The notes beneath the pieces are model-generated. The model did not search any database. It saw only the letters and a list, made by a program, of their open reading frames with translations, and had not been told where the DNA came from. Positions 38,012 to 49,813 of a stretch of 64,000 nt of DNA are shown here, one piece after another. The stretch spans positions 548,792 through 612,791 of the forward strand of contig JAFKFH010000005.1 of assembly GCA_017307375.1 (NCBI GenBank). Direction: 5' to 3'. Numbering within the stretch: position 1 is the first letter of the stretch; each line of letters starts with the position of its first letter. Source of the stretch: Alphaproteobacteria bacterium. Lineage in GTDB: Bacteria > Pseudomonadota > Alphaproteobacteria > Ferrovibrionales > Ferrovibrionaceae. The position numbers were made by a program, and so were the translations under genes.

Positions 38012-38905
38012 ATGACGGAAAGCAACGATGCCCCCCAGGGAAAGGACGGGTTTGACTACGGTGATGCCTGGGCCGCGCGACTCGAGCTGGTTCGGAAGAA
38101 GATCGCAGAGGGCGAAAACAAGGCCCGATACCTGCTAGCCGCCCTGCAACGGCAGGAGAGGTTCTTCACGCTCTGGACCAAGCCCGGATCGGGGCCCACC
38201 TGGGCGCCCCGAAAGATCGAGCCGGGTTCGGAACTCTGGCCGCCCGGCAACCGGGTTTGGCGCCCCACATCGCTGCGCGGACTCTTTGCCTGGGTGCCGT
38301 CATATGCGGAATTTCGCATCGACCTGTTGCTCGCCGATATGGCAGCCAGCCACGGCCCGTTCGACGTGATCGCCGAACTTGGTTGCGGCTATGGCCGCAA
38401 TCTCTTCAATCTCATCGATGTCAATCCGGATCGCCAGGTTCGCTATGTCGGGGGCGAGTATATGGCCTCGGGAGTCGAACTGGCACTTCAGATTGCCGCC
38501 TGCCACGAGGCACGCGAGCGGTTCTCTTTTGCCCATTTCGACCACACGAACCCGGATATGTCGCTGATCGGCCCTGCCCGCCGGGCATTGATTGTCACCG
38601 TCCATTCGATCGAGCAGGTCCTCCGCCTGCCAACCGACTATTTCCATCGTCTGGCCCAGGCAGCGCCGGAGGTTGTAGGCATCCACATCGAACCGTTCGG
38701 CCATCAGGTCAATCCGGCGCTCGGTCCGATGACGCGCGAGCAGGTCAAGATGTTCGCCAGCCGGCGCTGGAACAGCAACATGCATAACATTGCCCATCGG
38801 GCAGAAGCCGACGGCGCCATCGCTATCGACCAGGTCTCGCTGGACTGCTTTTTGCCGCTCGACCCCTACAACGCCAGTTCACTACTGGTCTGGCACCGAA
38901 AATGA
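38012..38905 (+). CDS. SAM-dependent methyltransferase, copy 2
   Basis: A 297-residue paralogue of the protein encoded at 36070 (about 76 percent identical, no gaps). It has the same motif I (AELGCGYGRN) and a C-terminal SSLLVWHRK. Changes are spread over the length, so the duplication is not recent. The ATG follows AAAGAGACTTGATGC. It is followed by an intact small membrane protein at 39018, which makes this the complete cassette. Function unknown; the conserved C-terminal half suggests the same substrate for both copies. Confidence 0.83.
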   Translation: MTESNDAPQGKDGFDYGDAWAARLELVRKKIAEGENKARYLLAALQRQERFFTLWTKPGSGPTWAPRKIEPGSELWPPGNRVWRPTSLRGLFAWVPSYAEFRIDLLLADMAASHGPFDVIAELGCGYGRNLFNLIDVNPDRQVRYVGGEYMASGVELALQIAACHEARERFSFAHFDHTNPDMSLIGPARRALIVTVHSIEQVLRLPTDYFHRLAQAAPEVVGIHIEPFGHQVNPALGPMTREQVKMFASRRWNSNMHNIAHRAEADGAIAIDQVSLDCFLPLDPYNASSLLVWHRK

Positions 38906-39017
38906 TCTCTCGATTACCCGGGGGATAATCGACCCCGCGGCAAAGCCTGGCGAACATGGGTTTCAGGGGTACCGGTCTGGCCGATCGAACAGCCCCGCAA
39001 CACCCAAGGAGACCGCC

Positions 39018-39428
39018 ATGACAACGATCAGCAATTCCTCTGCATTCCTGCGTCGCGTCCTGCTCACCGACGCGGGCGTCGGCGCCTTCGCAGGAATCGT
39101 CCTGCTGTTCGCCGCTGCACCGCTGGCCGAGATCCTCGCCCTGCCCGCTCCGCTGCTCCGCTATGCCGGGCTGGCCCTGCTGCCGGTCGCGGCGCTCATC
39201 CTGTACGTGGCCACCCGACCGCAGCCGCCGCGATTCGGCGTTTGGGCCATCATCGCCGTCAATGTTCTATGGACGATCGAGAGCTTTCTGCTGCTGTTCT
39301 CGGGCTGGGTGCATCCGAATGTGCTCGGCCAGATCTTCATCGCCGTCCAGGCGCTGATGGTCGCAGGCTTTGCCGAACTCGAATTCATCGGCCTGCGCCG
39401 TAGCGCGCCGCGCATCGCCGTCGCGTGA
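39018..39428 (+). CDS. small multi-span membrane protein, intact copy
   Basis: A 136-residue protein with four hydrophobic segments (about residues 20-38, 45-65, 73-93 and 100-122) and few charges between them. No catalytic motif and no known family are recognised. Strong AAGGAG lies before the ATG. The cassette order methyltransferase then membrane protein occurs twice in this window, so the two products probably act together, perhaps on a membrane lipid. It is followed by a binding-protein gene on the opposite strand. Confidence 0.8.
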   Translation: MTTISNSSAFLRRVLLTDAGVGAFAGIVLLFAAAPLAEILALPAPLLRYAGLALLPVAALILYVATRPQPPRFGVWAIIAVNVLWTIESFLLLFSGWVHPNVLGQIFIAVQALMVAGFAELEFIGLRRSAPRIAVA

Positions 39429-39463
39429 TCCAGGCGGTTGGGCGGGCTGCCGGCAGCCCGCCC

Positions 39464-40417
39464 TCACCTGTCTTCGAGAATATCCTTTAACCGCCGGACG
39501 ACCTTGACGTCGCGACTGGCGGTGGCCACGACGACGTCGGGGCCTTCGACCTGCAGCGGAAAGTTGGCGGCACGGGCCGCGGCCGCGGCTTCCTTGGTCT
39601 GGCCGGCACGGATGATCGCGGCGGTCAACTGCCTTGCGAGAGCCTGGCTCATTTGCGGCGAGGCATAGACCGATATCGACGTGGTGAAGGCCAAGTCTGG
39701 GTTCCCGGCCACTTCCGACAGCGTCGCCGTCCGGCTCAACCCCGGCGCCCGCTTGGCCCCGTAGGTGACGATCGGCGTGACCGCACGGTTGGTCAGCGCG
39801 TTGATCAGCGGCAAGTCGAAGGTGGTGACCACGGCGGCGTCGACCTGGGCGTCGGCGACCAGGGCGAAGCTTGCCAGCGTCGACTGGCTCGTCACCGGGT
39901 CGATGCTGCCGCCGGCCACCTTGGCCGCCAGCGCCGCGCCGATGCCGGTGACACTGCCCGGGCCGTTCGCCGCGACCCTCAGGCGACGGGCCGCCAGCGC
40001 CTTGACGAAATCGGGCCAGTCATGGATGTCGGACTTTTCCGGCACGATCAGCGCCAGCGATATGCCGCGCGACAGCTTGGCCAGCGGCTTCAGCGTCGGC
40101 GCCTCCAGGCTGGCCACAGTCGTCTCAAAGTCGTCCATCACCAGCACGATCCGGTCCTGCGGACCGGCCGCGGCGACCCGGGCGCGCGCCTTGGCCCCGC
40201 TGTCGCCGACCAGATATTCGGTCGCGACCGGCGTGCCCAAAGCCAAGGAGAGGTCCACGTCGATCAGCGAGAAAGCCTTGGCCGACAGCGAAGCGCGCTC
40301 ATAGCCGAGCACGACGGTCAGCGGGGACTGCGCGGCGGCAGGGCCGATCGCGGCGAATCCGATCCCCGCCGCGACGGCCGCAGCACCGAGCGCCCGCCAC
40401 AAATCCTTGATACGCAT
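39464..40417 (-). CDS. Bug/TctC-type tripartite tricarboxylate binding protein (orphan)
   Basis: A 317-residue exported protein. A Sec signal ends near GPAAAQSPL, followed by a periplasmic binding fold of the Bug/TctC type (ADAQVDAAVVTTFDLPL, GSVTGIGAALAAK). No TctA/TctB permease is nearby, so it is an orphan binding protein, as is common in Proteobacteria with expanded Bug families. ATG 40417 fits the signal peptide; the frame open to 40486 does not. It is divergent from carB. Confidence 0.75.
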   Translation of the reverse strand: MRIKDLWRALGAAAVAAGIGFAAIGPAAAQSPLTVVLGYERASLSAKAFSLIDVDLSLALGTPVATEYLVGDSGAKARARVAAAGPQDRIVLVMDDFETTVASLEAPTLKPLAKLSRGISLALIVPEKSDIHDWPDFVKALAARRLRVAANGPGSVTGIGAALAAKVAGGSIDPVTSQSTLASFALVADAQVDAAVVTTFDLPLINALTNRAVTPIVTYGAKRAPGLSRTATLSEVAGNPDLAFTTSISVYASPQMSQALARQLTAAIIRAGQTKEAAAAARAANFPLQVEGPDVVVATASRDVKVVRRLKDILEDR

Positions 40418-40527
40418 TGCCTTACAATCCCCCGTCGCCAGCCCGAAAGGTGCCGCGACAAACCCGAGCCGATCTGCAACTGGCACGCAATTGCACTAAC
40501 ATAGCCCGATTTCGACGGACAAGGACC

Positions 40528-40556
40528 ATGACAAAACCGGCCCGGTCGCGTATAGG
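40528..40556 (+). promoter_or_regulatory. carB: candidate carB promoter
   Basis: ATGACA and TATAGG with a 17-base spacer. The predicted start is only about five bases upstream of the carB ATG, and no good Shine-Dalgarno site is visible except AGGG ten bases away, so the mRNA may be nearly leaderless. Confidence 0.35.
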
Positions 40557-40567
40557 GTGCGCCTGCC

Positions 40568-43816
<3,249 letters not shown>

Positions 43817-43839
43817 TCATTCCGCGAGTTGGGCTGACC

Positions 43840-43868
43840 CGGCCGGCGCAGAAGTGAGGCGCCGGCCG
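43840..43868 (+). terminator. hairpin between carB and greA
   Basis: A 10-bp perfect inverted repeat (CGGCCGGCGC and complement) with a 9-base loop in the 71-bp gap, and no T-run. It may attenuate read-through from carB into greA. Confidence 0.5.
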
Positions 43869-43887
43869 ACGCATTGTTGAAGGTATC

Positions 43888-44361
43888 ATGCAGAAGATCC
43901 CGATGACGGCGGCTGGCAACCAGCGCCTGGAAAACGAATTGAAGCACCTGAAGACGGTCGAGCGTGCGGCGGTCATCAAGGCCATTGCCGAGGCGCGGGA
44001 ACACGGCGACCTGTCGGAGAACGCCGAGTACCATGCCGCCAAGGAGCGGCAGGGCTGGATCGAAAGCCGCGTGCTCGAGCTCGAGGACAAGCTGCGCCGG
44101 GCCGAGATCATCGACCCATCCAAGCTGTCCGGCGACAAGATCAAGTTCGGCGCCACCGTCGTGCTGGCCGACGAAGATACCGACGAGGAAGCGACTTATC
44201 AGATTGTCGGCGCCGATGAGAGCGACATCAAGGCCGGCCTGCTGTCGATCACCTCGCCGCTGGCCCGCGCCCTGATCGGCAAGGGCGTCGGCGAAAGCGT
44301 CGAGGTCGCCACCCCCGGCGGCCACAAAGGCTACGAGATCGTCTCGGTCGACTATCGCTGA
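43888..44361 (+). CDS. greA: transcription elongation factor GreA
   Basis: A 157-residue factor that rescues backtracked RNA polymerase. The N-terminal coiled coil carries the acidic tip in [10 protein letters not shown] (Asp/Glu pair), and the C-terminal FKBP-like domain ends [13 protein letters not shown]. Length is as expected. A small 8-bp hairpin follows the stop. Confidence 0.96.
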   Translation: MQKIPMTAAGNQRLENELKHLKTVERAAVIKAIAEAREHGDLSENAEYHAAKERQGWIESRVLELEDKLRRAEIIDPSKLSGDKIKFGATVVLADEDTDEEATYQIVGADESDIKAGLLSITSPLARALIGKGVGESVEVATPGGHKGYEIVSVDYR

Positions 44362-44376
44362 ATCATTGTCTCCGGT

Positions 44377-44396
44377 GGCCGGCCTCAGGGCCGGCC
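44377..44396 (+). terminator. hairpin after greA
   Basis: An 8-bp GGCCGGCC stem with a TCAG tetraloop, 16 bp after the greA stop. No T-run follows, so efficiency is uncertain. Confidence 0.45.
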
Positions 44397-44540
44397 GTGT
44401 CGCCGTGCGGACAGTCCTCTGTCACTTACACATCGTCGTGGCTGCGTAATCTTCCTCTTGGCAGTCGGTAGCAGAGTGATTATCTGCTGAGCGAGGCCGG
44501 CCGACACCCAGGCCCGCCGCGACCGAACGGACCGGAGCCG

Positions 44541-44882
44541 ATGATGAACCAGACCACCGCCAAACCAGGCTTCGACTGCCCCAGTTGTGGGGTCGGGCTG
44601 GTCATGACGGACCGCCAGGGCATCGAAATCGACTACTGCCCGCAATGCCGGGGCGTGTGGCTCGATCGCGGCGAGCTCGACAAGATCATCGAACGCAGCC
44701 AGCAGCCCGCCGCCGCTGCCGCGGCTCAGCCGCAACCGGGACCTTTCGCGCCTGTGCCGCCGCCGCAGCAAACCTATGGCCATGCGCCGCCTGGCCCCTA
44801 TCGCGATCACCGCGACCGCGAGTACGGCCATCATGGCAAGTACAAACGGCGCAAGTCTTTCCTGGAAGAACTGTTCGACTGA
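44541..44882 (+). CDS. zinc-ribbon (TFIIB-type zf) protein
   Basis: A 113-residue protein. Two CxxC knuckles (CPSC at about 13-16, CPQC at about 33-36) with RGVWLDRGELDKI are the zf-TFIIB family signature. The C-terminal half is a Pro/Gln/Ala-rich linker ending in a basic and acidic tail (KYKRRKSFLEELFD). Function unknown in bacteria. It lies 20 bp upstream of the PmtA-like methyltransferase. Confidence 0.85.
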   Translation: MMNQTTAKPGFDCPSCGVGLVMTDRQGIEIDYCPQCRGVWLDRGELDKIIERSQQPAAAAAAQPQPGPFAPVPPPQQTYGHAPPGPYRDHRDREYGHHGKYKRRKSFLEELFD

Positions 44883-44902
44883 GCAGCCGCGGCCCAGCCC
44901 CG

Positions 44903-45568
44903 ATGATCGATTTCCAGTCTGCCCGCCTGATTCCCCGCCCCGCGCTGCGGCGCGCCCGGCGCGTCGCCGCCCGCGCCGCCGTCGCGATACGCGCCCGCCC
45001 CGGTTTCGATTTCGATACCGGACTGCTGGTGTTCTGGCAGGCGCTGCTGCGCAACCCGCGCGGGGTGGGGGCGGCAGTCCCGAGTTCGCGCCGTCTGGCC
45101 CGGGCGATCGCAGCTGCGGTGCCGCTTGATGGCGACGACCTCGTGGTCGAGATCGGGGCGGGATCGGGGGTCGTCACCTCGGCGTTGCTGGCACGTGGCG
45201 TGGCGCCTGAGCGCCTGGTGGTGTTCGAGCGTGACCGCGAACTGGCCCGCCACCTGCAGCGGCGCCACCCGACTGTCAGGGTGATCGCGGGCGATGCCTG
45301 CCATCTGCGCCGCATTCTCGGCGCCGATCAGCCGATCGGTACGATCGTCTCCGGCGTCCCGCTTCGCTCGCTGCCGCGCGAGCAAGCCCTGAACCTGCTG
45401 CGCGAATGCGCGGCCGCGCTGCCGCCCGCCGGCCGGCTGGTCCAGTTCACCTATGCCTGGGATATGCCCCGGCTGTTCGCCGAGGCAGGCTTTGCCCATG
45501 AATCGCGGCAGTTCGTCGCGATGAACCTGCCGCCGGCCTTCGTCGACTGCTGGAAGAGACCGGACTGA
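44903..45568 (+). CDS. class I SAM methyltransferase, PmtA / rRNA dimethylase-like
   Basis: A 221-residue methyltransferase. The SAM-binding motif is VVEIGAGSGVVTSALL, and the acidic loop is VVFERDRELARHL. The end of the fold (SGVPLRSLPREQ) resembles phospholipid N-methyltransferases (PmtA) rather than KsgA. Phosphatidylethanolamine methylation is a reasonable guess but unproven. The N-terminal Arg-rich helix could bind membranes. ATG 44903 lies 20 bases after the zinc-ribbon stop, so co-transcription is likely. Confidence 0.8.
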   Translation: MIDFQSARLIPRPALRRARRVAARAAVAIRARPGFDFDTGLLVFWQALLRNPRGVGAAVPSSRRLARAIAAAVPLDGDDLVVEIGAGSGVVTSALLARGVAPERLVVFERDRELARHLQRRHPTVRVIAGDACHLRRILGADQPIGTIVSGVPLRSLPREQALNLLRECAAALPPAGRLVQFTYAWDMPRLFAEAGFAHESRQFVAMNLPPAFVDCWKRPD

Positions 45569-45572
45569 GCGC

Positions 45573-46055
45573 TCAGCCTTCCGCCAGCTCGATCGGGACG
45601 CCGGGATCCCGCTTGGACGTGCGGATGGTCAGCGACGTCTTGACGTGCGCCACGCTTGGTGCAGCCGTCAGGTCGCGGGTCAGGAAGGTCTGATAGGCAT
45701 CCCAGTCGCGGGCGACGATCTTCAGGATGAAGTCGTTTTCGCCGGCCAGCATGTAGCATTCCCGTACCATCGGCCAACTCGCCACCTTTTCCTCAAAGGC
45801 GCGCAGGTCGTGTTCGGCCTGGCTGGTGAGGCCGACCATCGCGAAGACCGTCACGCCGAAGCCGAGCGCCTCGGGGGTCAGGTCGGCGTGATAGCCCCTG
45901 ATATAGCCCGATTCCTCCAGCGCCCGCACCCGCCGCAGGCATGGCGGTGCCGATATACCGGCGCGCTTGGCCAGCTCGACGTTGGTAATCCGGCCATCGG
46001 CCTGCAGATCGGCAAGAATGCGCCGATCGATTTCGTCAAGCTTGACACGCTGCAT
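45573..46055 (-). CDS. Lrp/AsnC family transcriptional regulator
   Basis: A 160-residue regulator. The N-terminal HTH (NVELAKRAGISAPPCLRRVRAL) and C-terminal RAM/AsnC ligand-binding domain (FAMVGLTSQAEHDL) are typical; it probably senses an amino acid. It is divergent from trxB, with a 218-bp gap containing both promoters. Four bases separate its stop from the end of the PmtA-like gene. Confidence 0.92.
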   Translation of the reverse strand: MQRVKLDEIDRRILADLQADGRITNVELAKRAGISAPPCLRRVRALEESGYIRGYHADLTPEALGFGVTVFAMVGLTSQAEHDLRAFEEKVASWPMVRECYMLAGENDFILKIVARDWDAYQTFLTRDLTAAPSVAHVKTSLTIRTSKRDPGVPIELAEG

Positions 46056-46252
46056 GAATCGAACCTCGAAATGGCAGGGCGCGCAACATTATTACGAAGA
46101 AGGACCGCTGCCAAGACACGCCGTAACGCCAAAGGTGGCGGCGCCCGTGGTTAGGATATTCCGCCGGCCAGATCAACCCTTGAACTGCCGCATCAATCCC
46201 TTAGCTTGAATTTGTTCCGGTAGCGCCCGGAAGCGGCGTGACAGGTTGGTAG

Positions 46253-47242
<990 letters not shown>

Positions 47243-47305
47243 CGGCAGGAATTATAAGAATCCGGCACGGGGATACGGCCGGACAACAGGGGACGGCCGA
47301 CGCCC

Positions 47306-48193
47306 ATGATGGACTGGGACAAGCTGCGTATTTTCCATGCCGTCGCCGAGGCGGGCAGCTTCACCCACGCGGGCGAACAGTTGAACCTCAGCCAGTCGGC
47401 GGTCAGCCGCCAGATCGCGGCGCTCGAGGAATATCTCCAGACCTCGCTGTTTCACCGCCATGCCCGTGGCCTGATCCTGACCGAACAGGGCGAGTTGCTC
47501 TACCGCACCGCCCACGACGTGTTCGCCAAGCTCGCCATGGCCGAGGCGATGCTGACCGACTCCAAGGACAAGCCCTCGGGCGAATTGAAGGTCACGACTC
47601 CGGTCGCCTTCGGCTCGATCTGGGTGGCGCCACGGATCCGCGAGTTCGTCGATCTCTATCCCGACGTCTCGATCATCCTCAAGGCGGATGACCGGGAACT
47701 CGACCTGTCGATGCGCGAGGCCGACGTGGCCATCCGCATGCGCAAGCCGACTCAGCCCGACCTGATCCAGCGCAAGCTGATCACCGTGCACAACCACATC
47801 TATGCCTCGCCCGACTATCTCCGCCGCTTCGGCACGCCGACGACGATGGACGAACTGGCGCGGCACCGGCTGATCGTCTACGGCGAGGATGCCCCCCCGC
47901 CGCTGGCCGACATCAACTGGCTGATGACCACGGGGCGGGAAGGCCCGCCGAACCCCGTGCTGCGCATCAACAACGTCTATGGCGTGATGGTGGCGGTCGA
48001 AAGCGGCCTGGGCATCGCTGCCCTGCCCGACTACATGGTCCAGGGCAACTCCCGCATCGTGCGCATACTTCAGGACAGCGAAGGCCCCGCCTTCGACACC
48101 TATTTCGTCTATCCCGAAGAATTACGCAATTCCAAGCGCATCGCGGTTTTCAGAGATTTCCTCGTGCGCAAGGTTGCCGAATGGAAATTCTAA
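47306..48193 (+). CDS. LysR family transcriptional regulator
   Basis: A 295-residue LysR regulator. The N-terminal winged helix has SFTHAGEQLNLSQSAVSRQI; the C-terminal effector domain is of the CrgA/NodD type (LMTTGREG near residue 210). MM at the start leaves two adjacent ATGs, 47306 and 47309. The trxB-lysR arrangement recurs in related Alphaproteobacteria, hinting at redox-linked regulation; the regulated genes are unknown. Confidence 0.9.
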   Translation: MMDWDKLRIFHAVAEAGSFTHAGEQLNLSQSAVSRQIAALEEYLQTSLFHRHARGLILTEQGELLYRTAHDVFAKLAMAEAMLTDSKDKPSGELKVTTPVAFGSIWVAPRIREFVDLYPDVSIILKADDRELDLSMREADVAIRMRKPTQPDLIQRKLITVHNHIYASPDYLRRFGTPTTMDELARHRLIVYGEDAPPPLADINWLMTTGREGPPNPVLRINNVYGVMVAVESGLGIAALPDYMVQGNSRIVRILQDSEGPAFDTYFVYPEELRNSKRIAVFRDFLVRKVAEWKF

Positions 48194-48207
48194 ATTAATC
48201 CAACCAC

Positions 48208-48230
48208 AGCCATGCGGGTTGCGCATGGCT
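48208..48230 (+). repeat. hairpin after lysR
   Basis: Perfect 8-bp arms (AGCCATGC and complement) with a 7-base loop, 15 bp after the lysR stop. No T-run follows, so it may only stabilise the lysR mRNA end. Confidence 0.4.
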
Positions 48231-48248
48231 CACCTGCCAAAAACGTTG

Positions 48249-48277
48249 TGGTTGCAAACTCTGGTGCCGACTATAAC
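48249..48277 (+). promoter_or_regulatory. promoter-like sequence ahead of the candidate small RNA
   Basis: TGGTTG and TATAAC with a 17-base spacer; the -10 is good, the -35 weak. Predicted start near 48284. Confidence 0.35.
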
Positions 48278-48283
48278 TTTGGC

Positions 48284-48407
48284 CATGGTTGTTGCGTTGC
48301 AACAGCCTAGTTGGCCCTGGCGCTTCGTCGGGGCCGACGTTTACGTCTCCCAGACGTGAAGCCTCCCTGTTAGACTCGGCCGATCCTTGTGATCGGCCCT
48401 TTTTTTT
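48284..48407 (+). ncRNA. candidate small RNA ending at a strong terminator
   Basis: A segment of about 124 bases between a promoter-like pair (48249) and a classic terminator (GGCCGATC stem, CTTGT loop, then CT8). It contains no start codon with a ribosome site and has an unpaired-looking CCTCCC stretch near 48362, as in anti-Shine-Dalgarno-type small RNAs. The upstream lysR terminator is weak, so this could instead be the lysR 3' end. Confidence 0.35.
48378..48407 (+). terminator. rho-independent terminator
   Basis: A perfect 8-bp stem (GGCCGATC and complement), 5-base loop, one C and eight T. It is the second-best terminator in the window. Confidence 0.88.
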
Positions 48408-48547
48408 GCGCTCCGCGCCAGGGCTGGCGGCCGGTATAGCCGTGGCCTAGTCCTTCCGGCAAGGGAAATAACGGGATAACCGTTCCAACTGCAACCGATG
48501 TTCGACTAGCGGCCAGTTGTGCGTTTTTGATGGTTTTTTGACGGAAC

Positions 48548-49177
48548 TTAGAACAAGAATCCTGGCAACTCGGCCATATCGTCGAAACGCCGCACCGAAT
48601 CGGGAATCGGCCCATGCGGCCGATATGCGAACACCGTCATCCCTGCCGCGACACCGGCGGCAATGCCGAAACGGCTGTCCTCGACCAGGGCGCAACGTTC
48701 GGGCCGGGCGCCCAGACTGCGCGCCGCGTGCAGGAACACGTCGGGCGCCGGCTTCGGGTTCGGCACTTCGCGGCCTGAGAAGATCCGGTCGCCGAAGAAG
48801 CGGTCGAGACCGGTCAGTTGCAGCGAAAAGGCGATCTTTGCCCGCTCGCTGGACGATGCGACGCATTTGGGCAAGCCGATCGCGTGCAGCGCCTCGGGCA
48901 CGCCCGGCATCGGCACCAGTTCGGTTTCGTAGCAGGCGAAAGTTTCGGCCTGCAGCGCGGGAGTGAAGGTCGCATCGTCGATGACGATGCCGTGGGTGTC
49001 GGCGACATGGCGATAGCATGACGGCAGGCTGAGCCCGATGAACGCGGCCTCGACTTCATCGAGCGTCATCGGCACGCCGAGCGCAGCCAGATGACGATGC
49101 AGGATCCGGTTCGAGATCCTCTCGGAATCGACCAGCGTGCCGTCGAGGTCGAAAATCACCAGATCGAACCGCGCCAT
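48548..49177 (-). CDS. HAD-superfamily phosphatase (beta-PGM/GPH-like)
   Basis: A 209-residue HAD hydrolase. Motif I is FDLDGTLVDS (Asp nucleophile), motif II is ASSSERAK, and motif III/IV is KPAPDVFLHAA with VEDSRFGI. The cap domain (about residues 15-80) is of the C1 type, as in phosphoglycolate or sugar-phosphate phosphatases. Substrate not determinable. It is 90 bp downstream of dps, with a hairpin in the gap. Confidence 0.88.
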   Translation of the reverse strand: MARFDLVIFDLDGTLVDSERISNRILHRHLAALGVPMTLDEVEAAFIGLSLPSCYRHVADTHGIVIDDATFTPALQAETFACYETELVPMPGVPEALHAIGLPKCVASSSERAKIAFSLQLTGLDRFFGDRIFSGREVPNPKPAPDVFLHAARSLGARPERCALVEDSRFGIAAGVAAGMTVFAYRPHGPIPDSVRRFDDMAELPGFLF

Positions 49178-49187
49178 CGTCAGCCCT

Positions 49188-49246
49188 CAAAACGAACCCG
49201 CCGGCCCCTGCCATGCCGCACATCACGGCTTGGAGGGCCCGGCGGG
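49188..49246 (-). terminator. dps terminator
   Basis: On the minus strand an 8-bp GC stem (CCCGCCGG and complement) flanked by further near-pairs is followed by TTCGTTTT, between dps and the HAD gene. Confidence 0.45.
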
Positions 49247-49267
49247 GCCAGTCATAGCAGATCGCGC

Positions 49268-49738
49268 TTACTTTTCGAGCAGGCTGCGCAGCATCCAGGC
49301 GGTCTTTTCATGCACCTGCAGGCGCTGGGTCAGCAGGTCGGCGGTCGGCTCGTCGCTGGCCTTGTCGGCGACCGGGAACAGTTCGCGCGCGGTCTTGGCC
49401 ACCTGCTCGTGGCCCTTGACCAGGTTCTTGATCATCTGGGTCGCCGCCGGGACGTCGTCATCCTCGGTGATCTTGGTCAGCTTCGCGTAGGCCTTGTAGC
49501 TGCCCGGGGCGACATGACCCAGGGCGCGGATCCGCTCGGCGATCAGGTCGACGGCCAGCGCCAGTTCAGTGTACTGCGTCTCGAACATGAGATGCAGGGT
49601 ATTGAACATCGGCCCGGTGACGTTCCAGTGGTAGTTGTGGGTCTTCAGGTACAGCGTGTAGCTGTCGGCCAGAAGCTTGGAAAGCCCGCCGGCGATCTTG
49701 GCGCGATCCTTGTCGCTGATCCCGATATCGATGTCCAT
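49268..49738 (-). CDS. dps: Dps-family DNA-protecting / iron-storage protein
   Basis: A 156-residue ferritin-like helical bundle. The ferroxidase region is [16 protein letters not shown], and the [13 protein letters not shown]-helix and [14 protein letters not shown]-helix match the family. Family role: 12-mer iron oxidation and DNA protection in starvation and peroxide stress. GAGGA precedes the ATG. The upstream 75 bp is AT-rich with a TATC-TAG-GATA palindrome, possibly an operator. Confidence 0.9.
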   Translation of the reverse strand: MDIDIGISDKDRAKIAGGLSKLLADSYTLYLKTHNYHWNVTGPMFNTLHLMFETQYTELALAVDLIAERIRALGHVAPGSYKAYAKLTKITEDDDVPAATQMIKNLVKGHEQVAKTARELFPVADKASDEPTADLLTQRLQVHEKTAWMLRSLLEK

Positions 49739-49813
49739 GATGGTATCCTCTTTGTGCCTATATCCTAGATAATCAAGGAATTTCGGGCATTCAAGCTACA
49801 TTCTGGAATCGTT

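Larger units (their letters stand above)
48194..48547. other. 354-bp intergenic region with candidate small RNA
   Basis: Between lysR and the HAD gene. It holds an 8-bp hairpin at 48208, a promoter-like pair at 48249 and a strong terminator at 48378, listed separately. No protein reading frame in it has a family or a good ribosome site. Confidence 0.6.
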
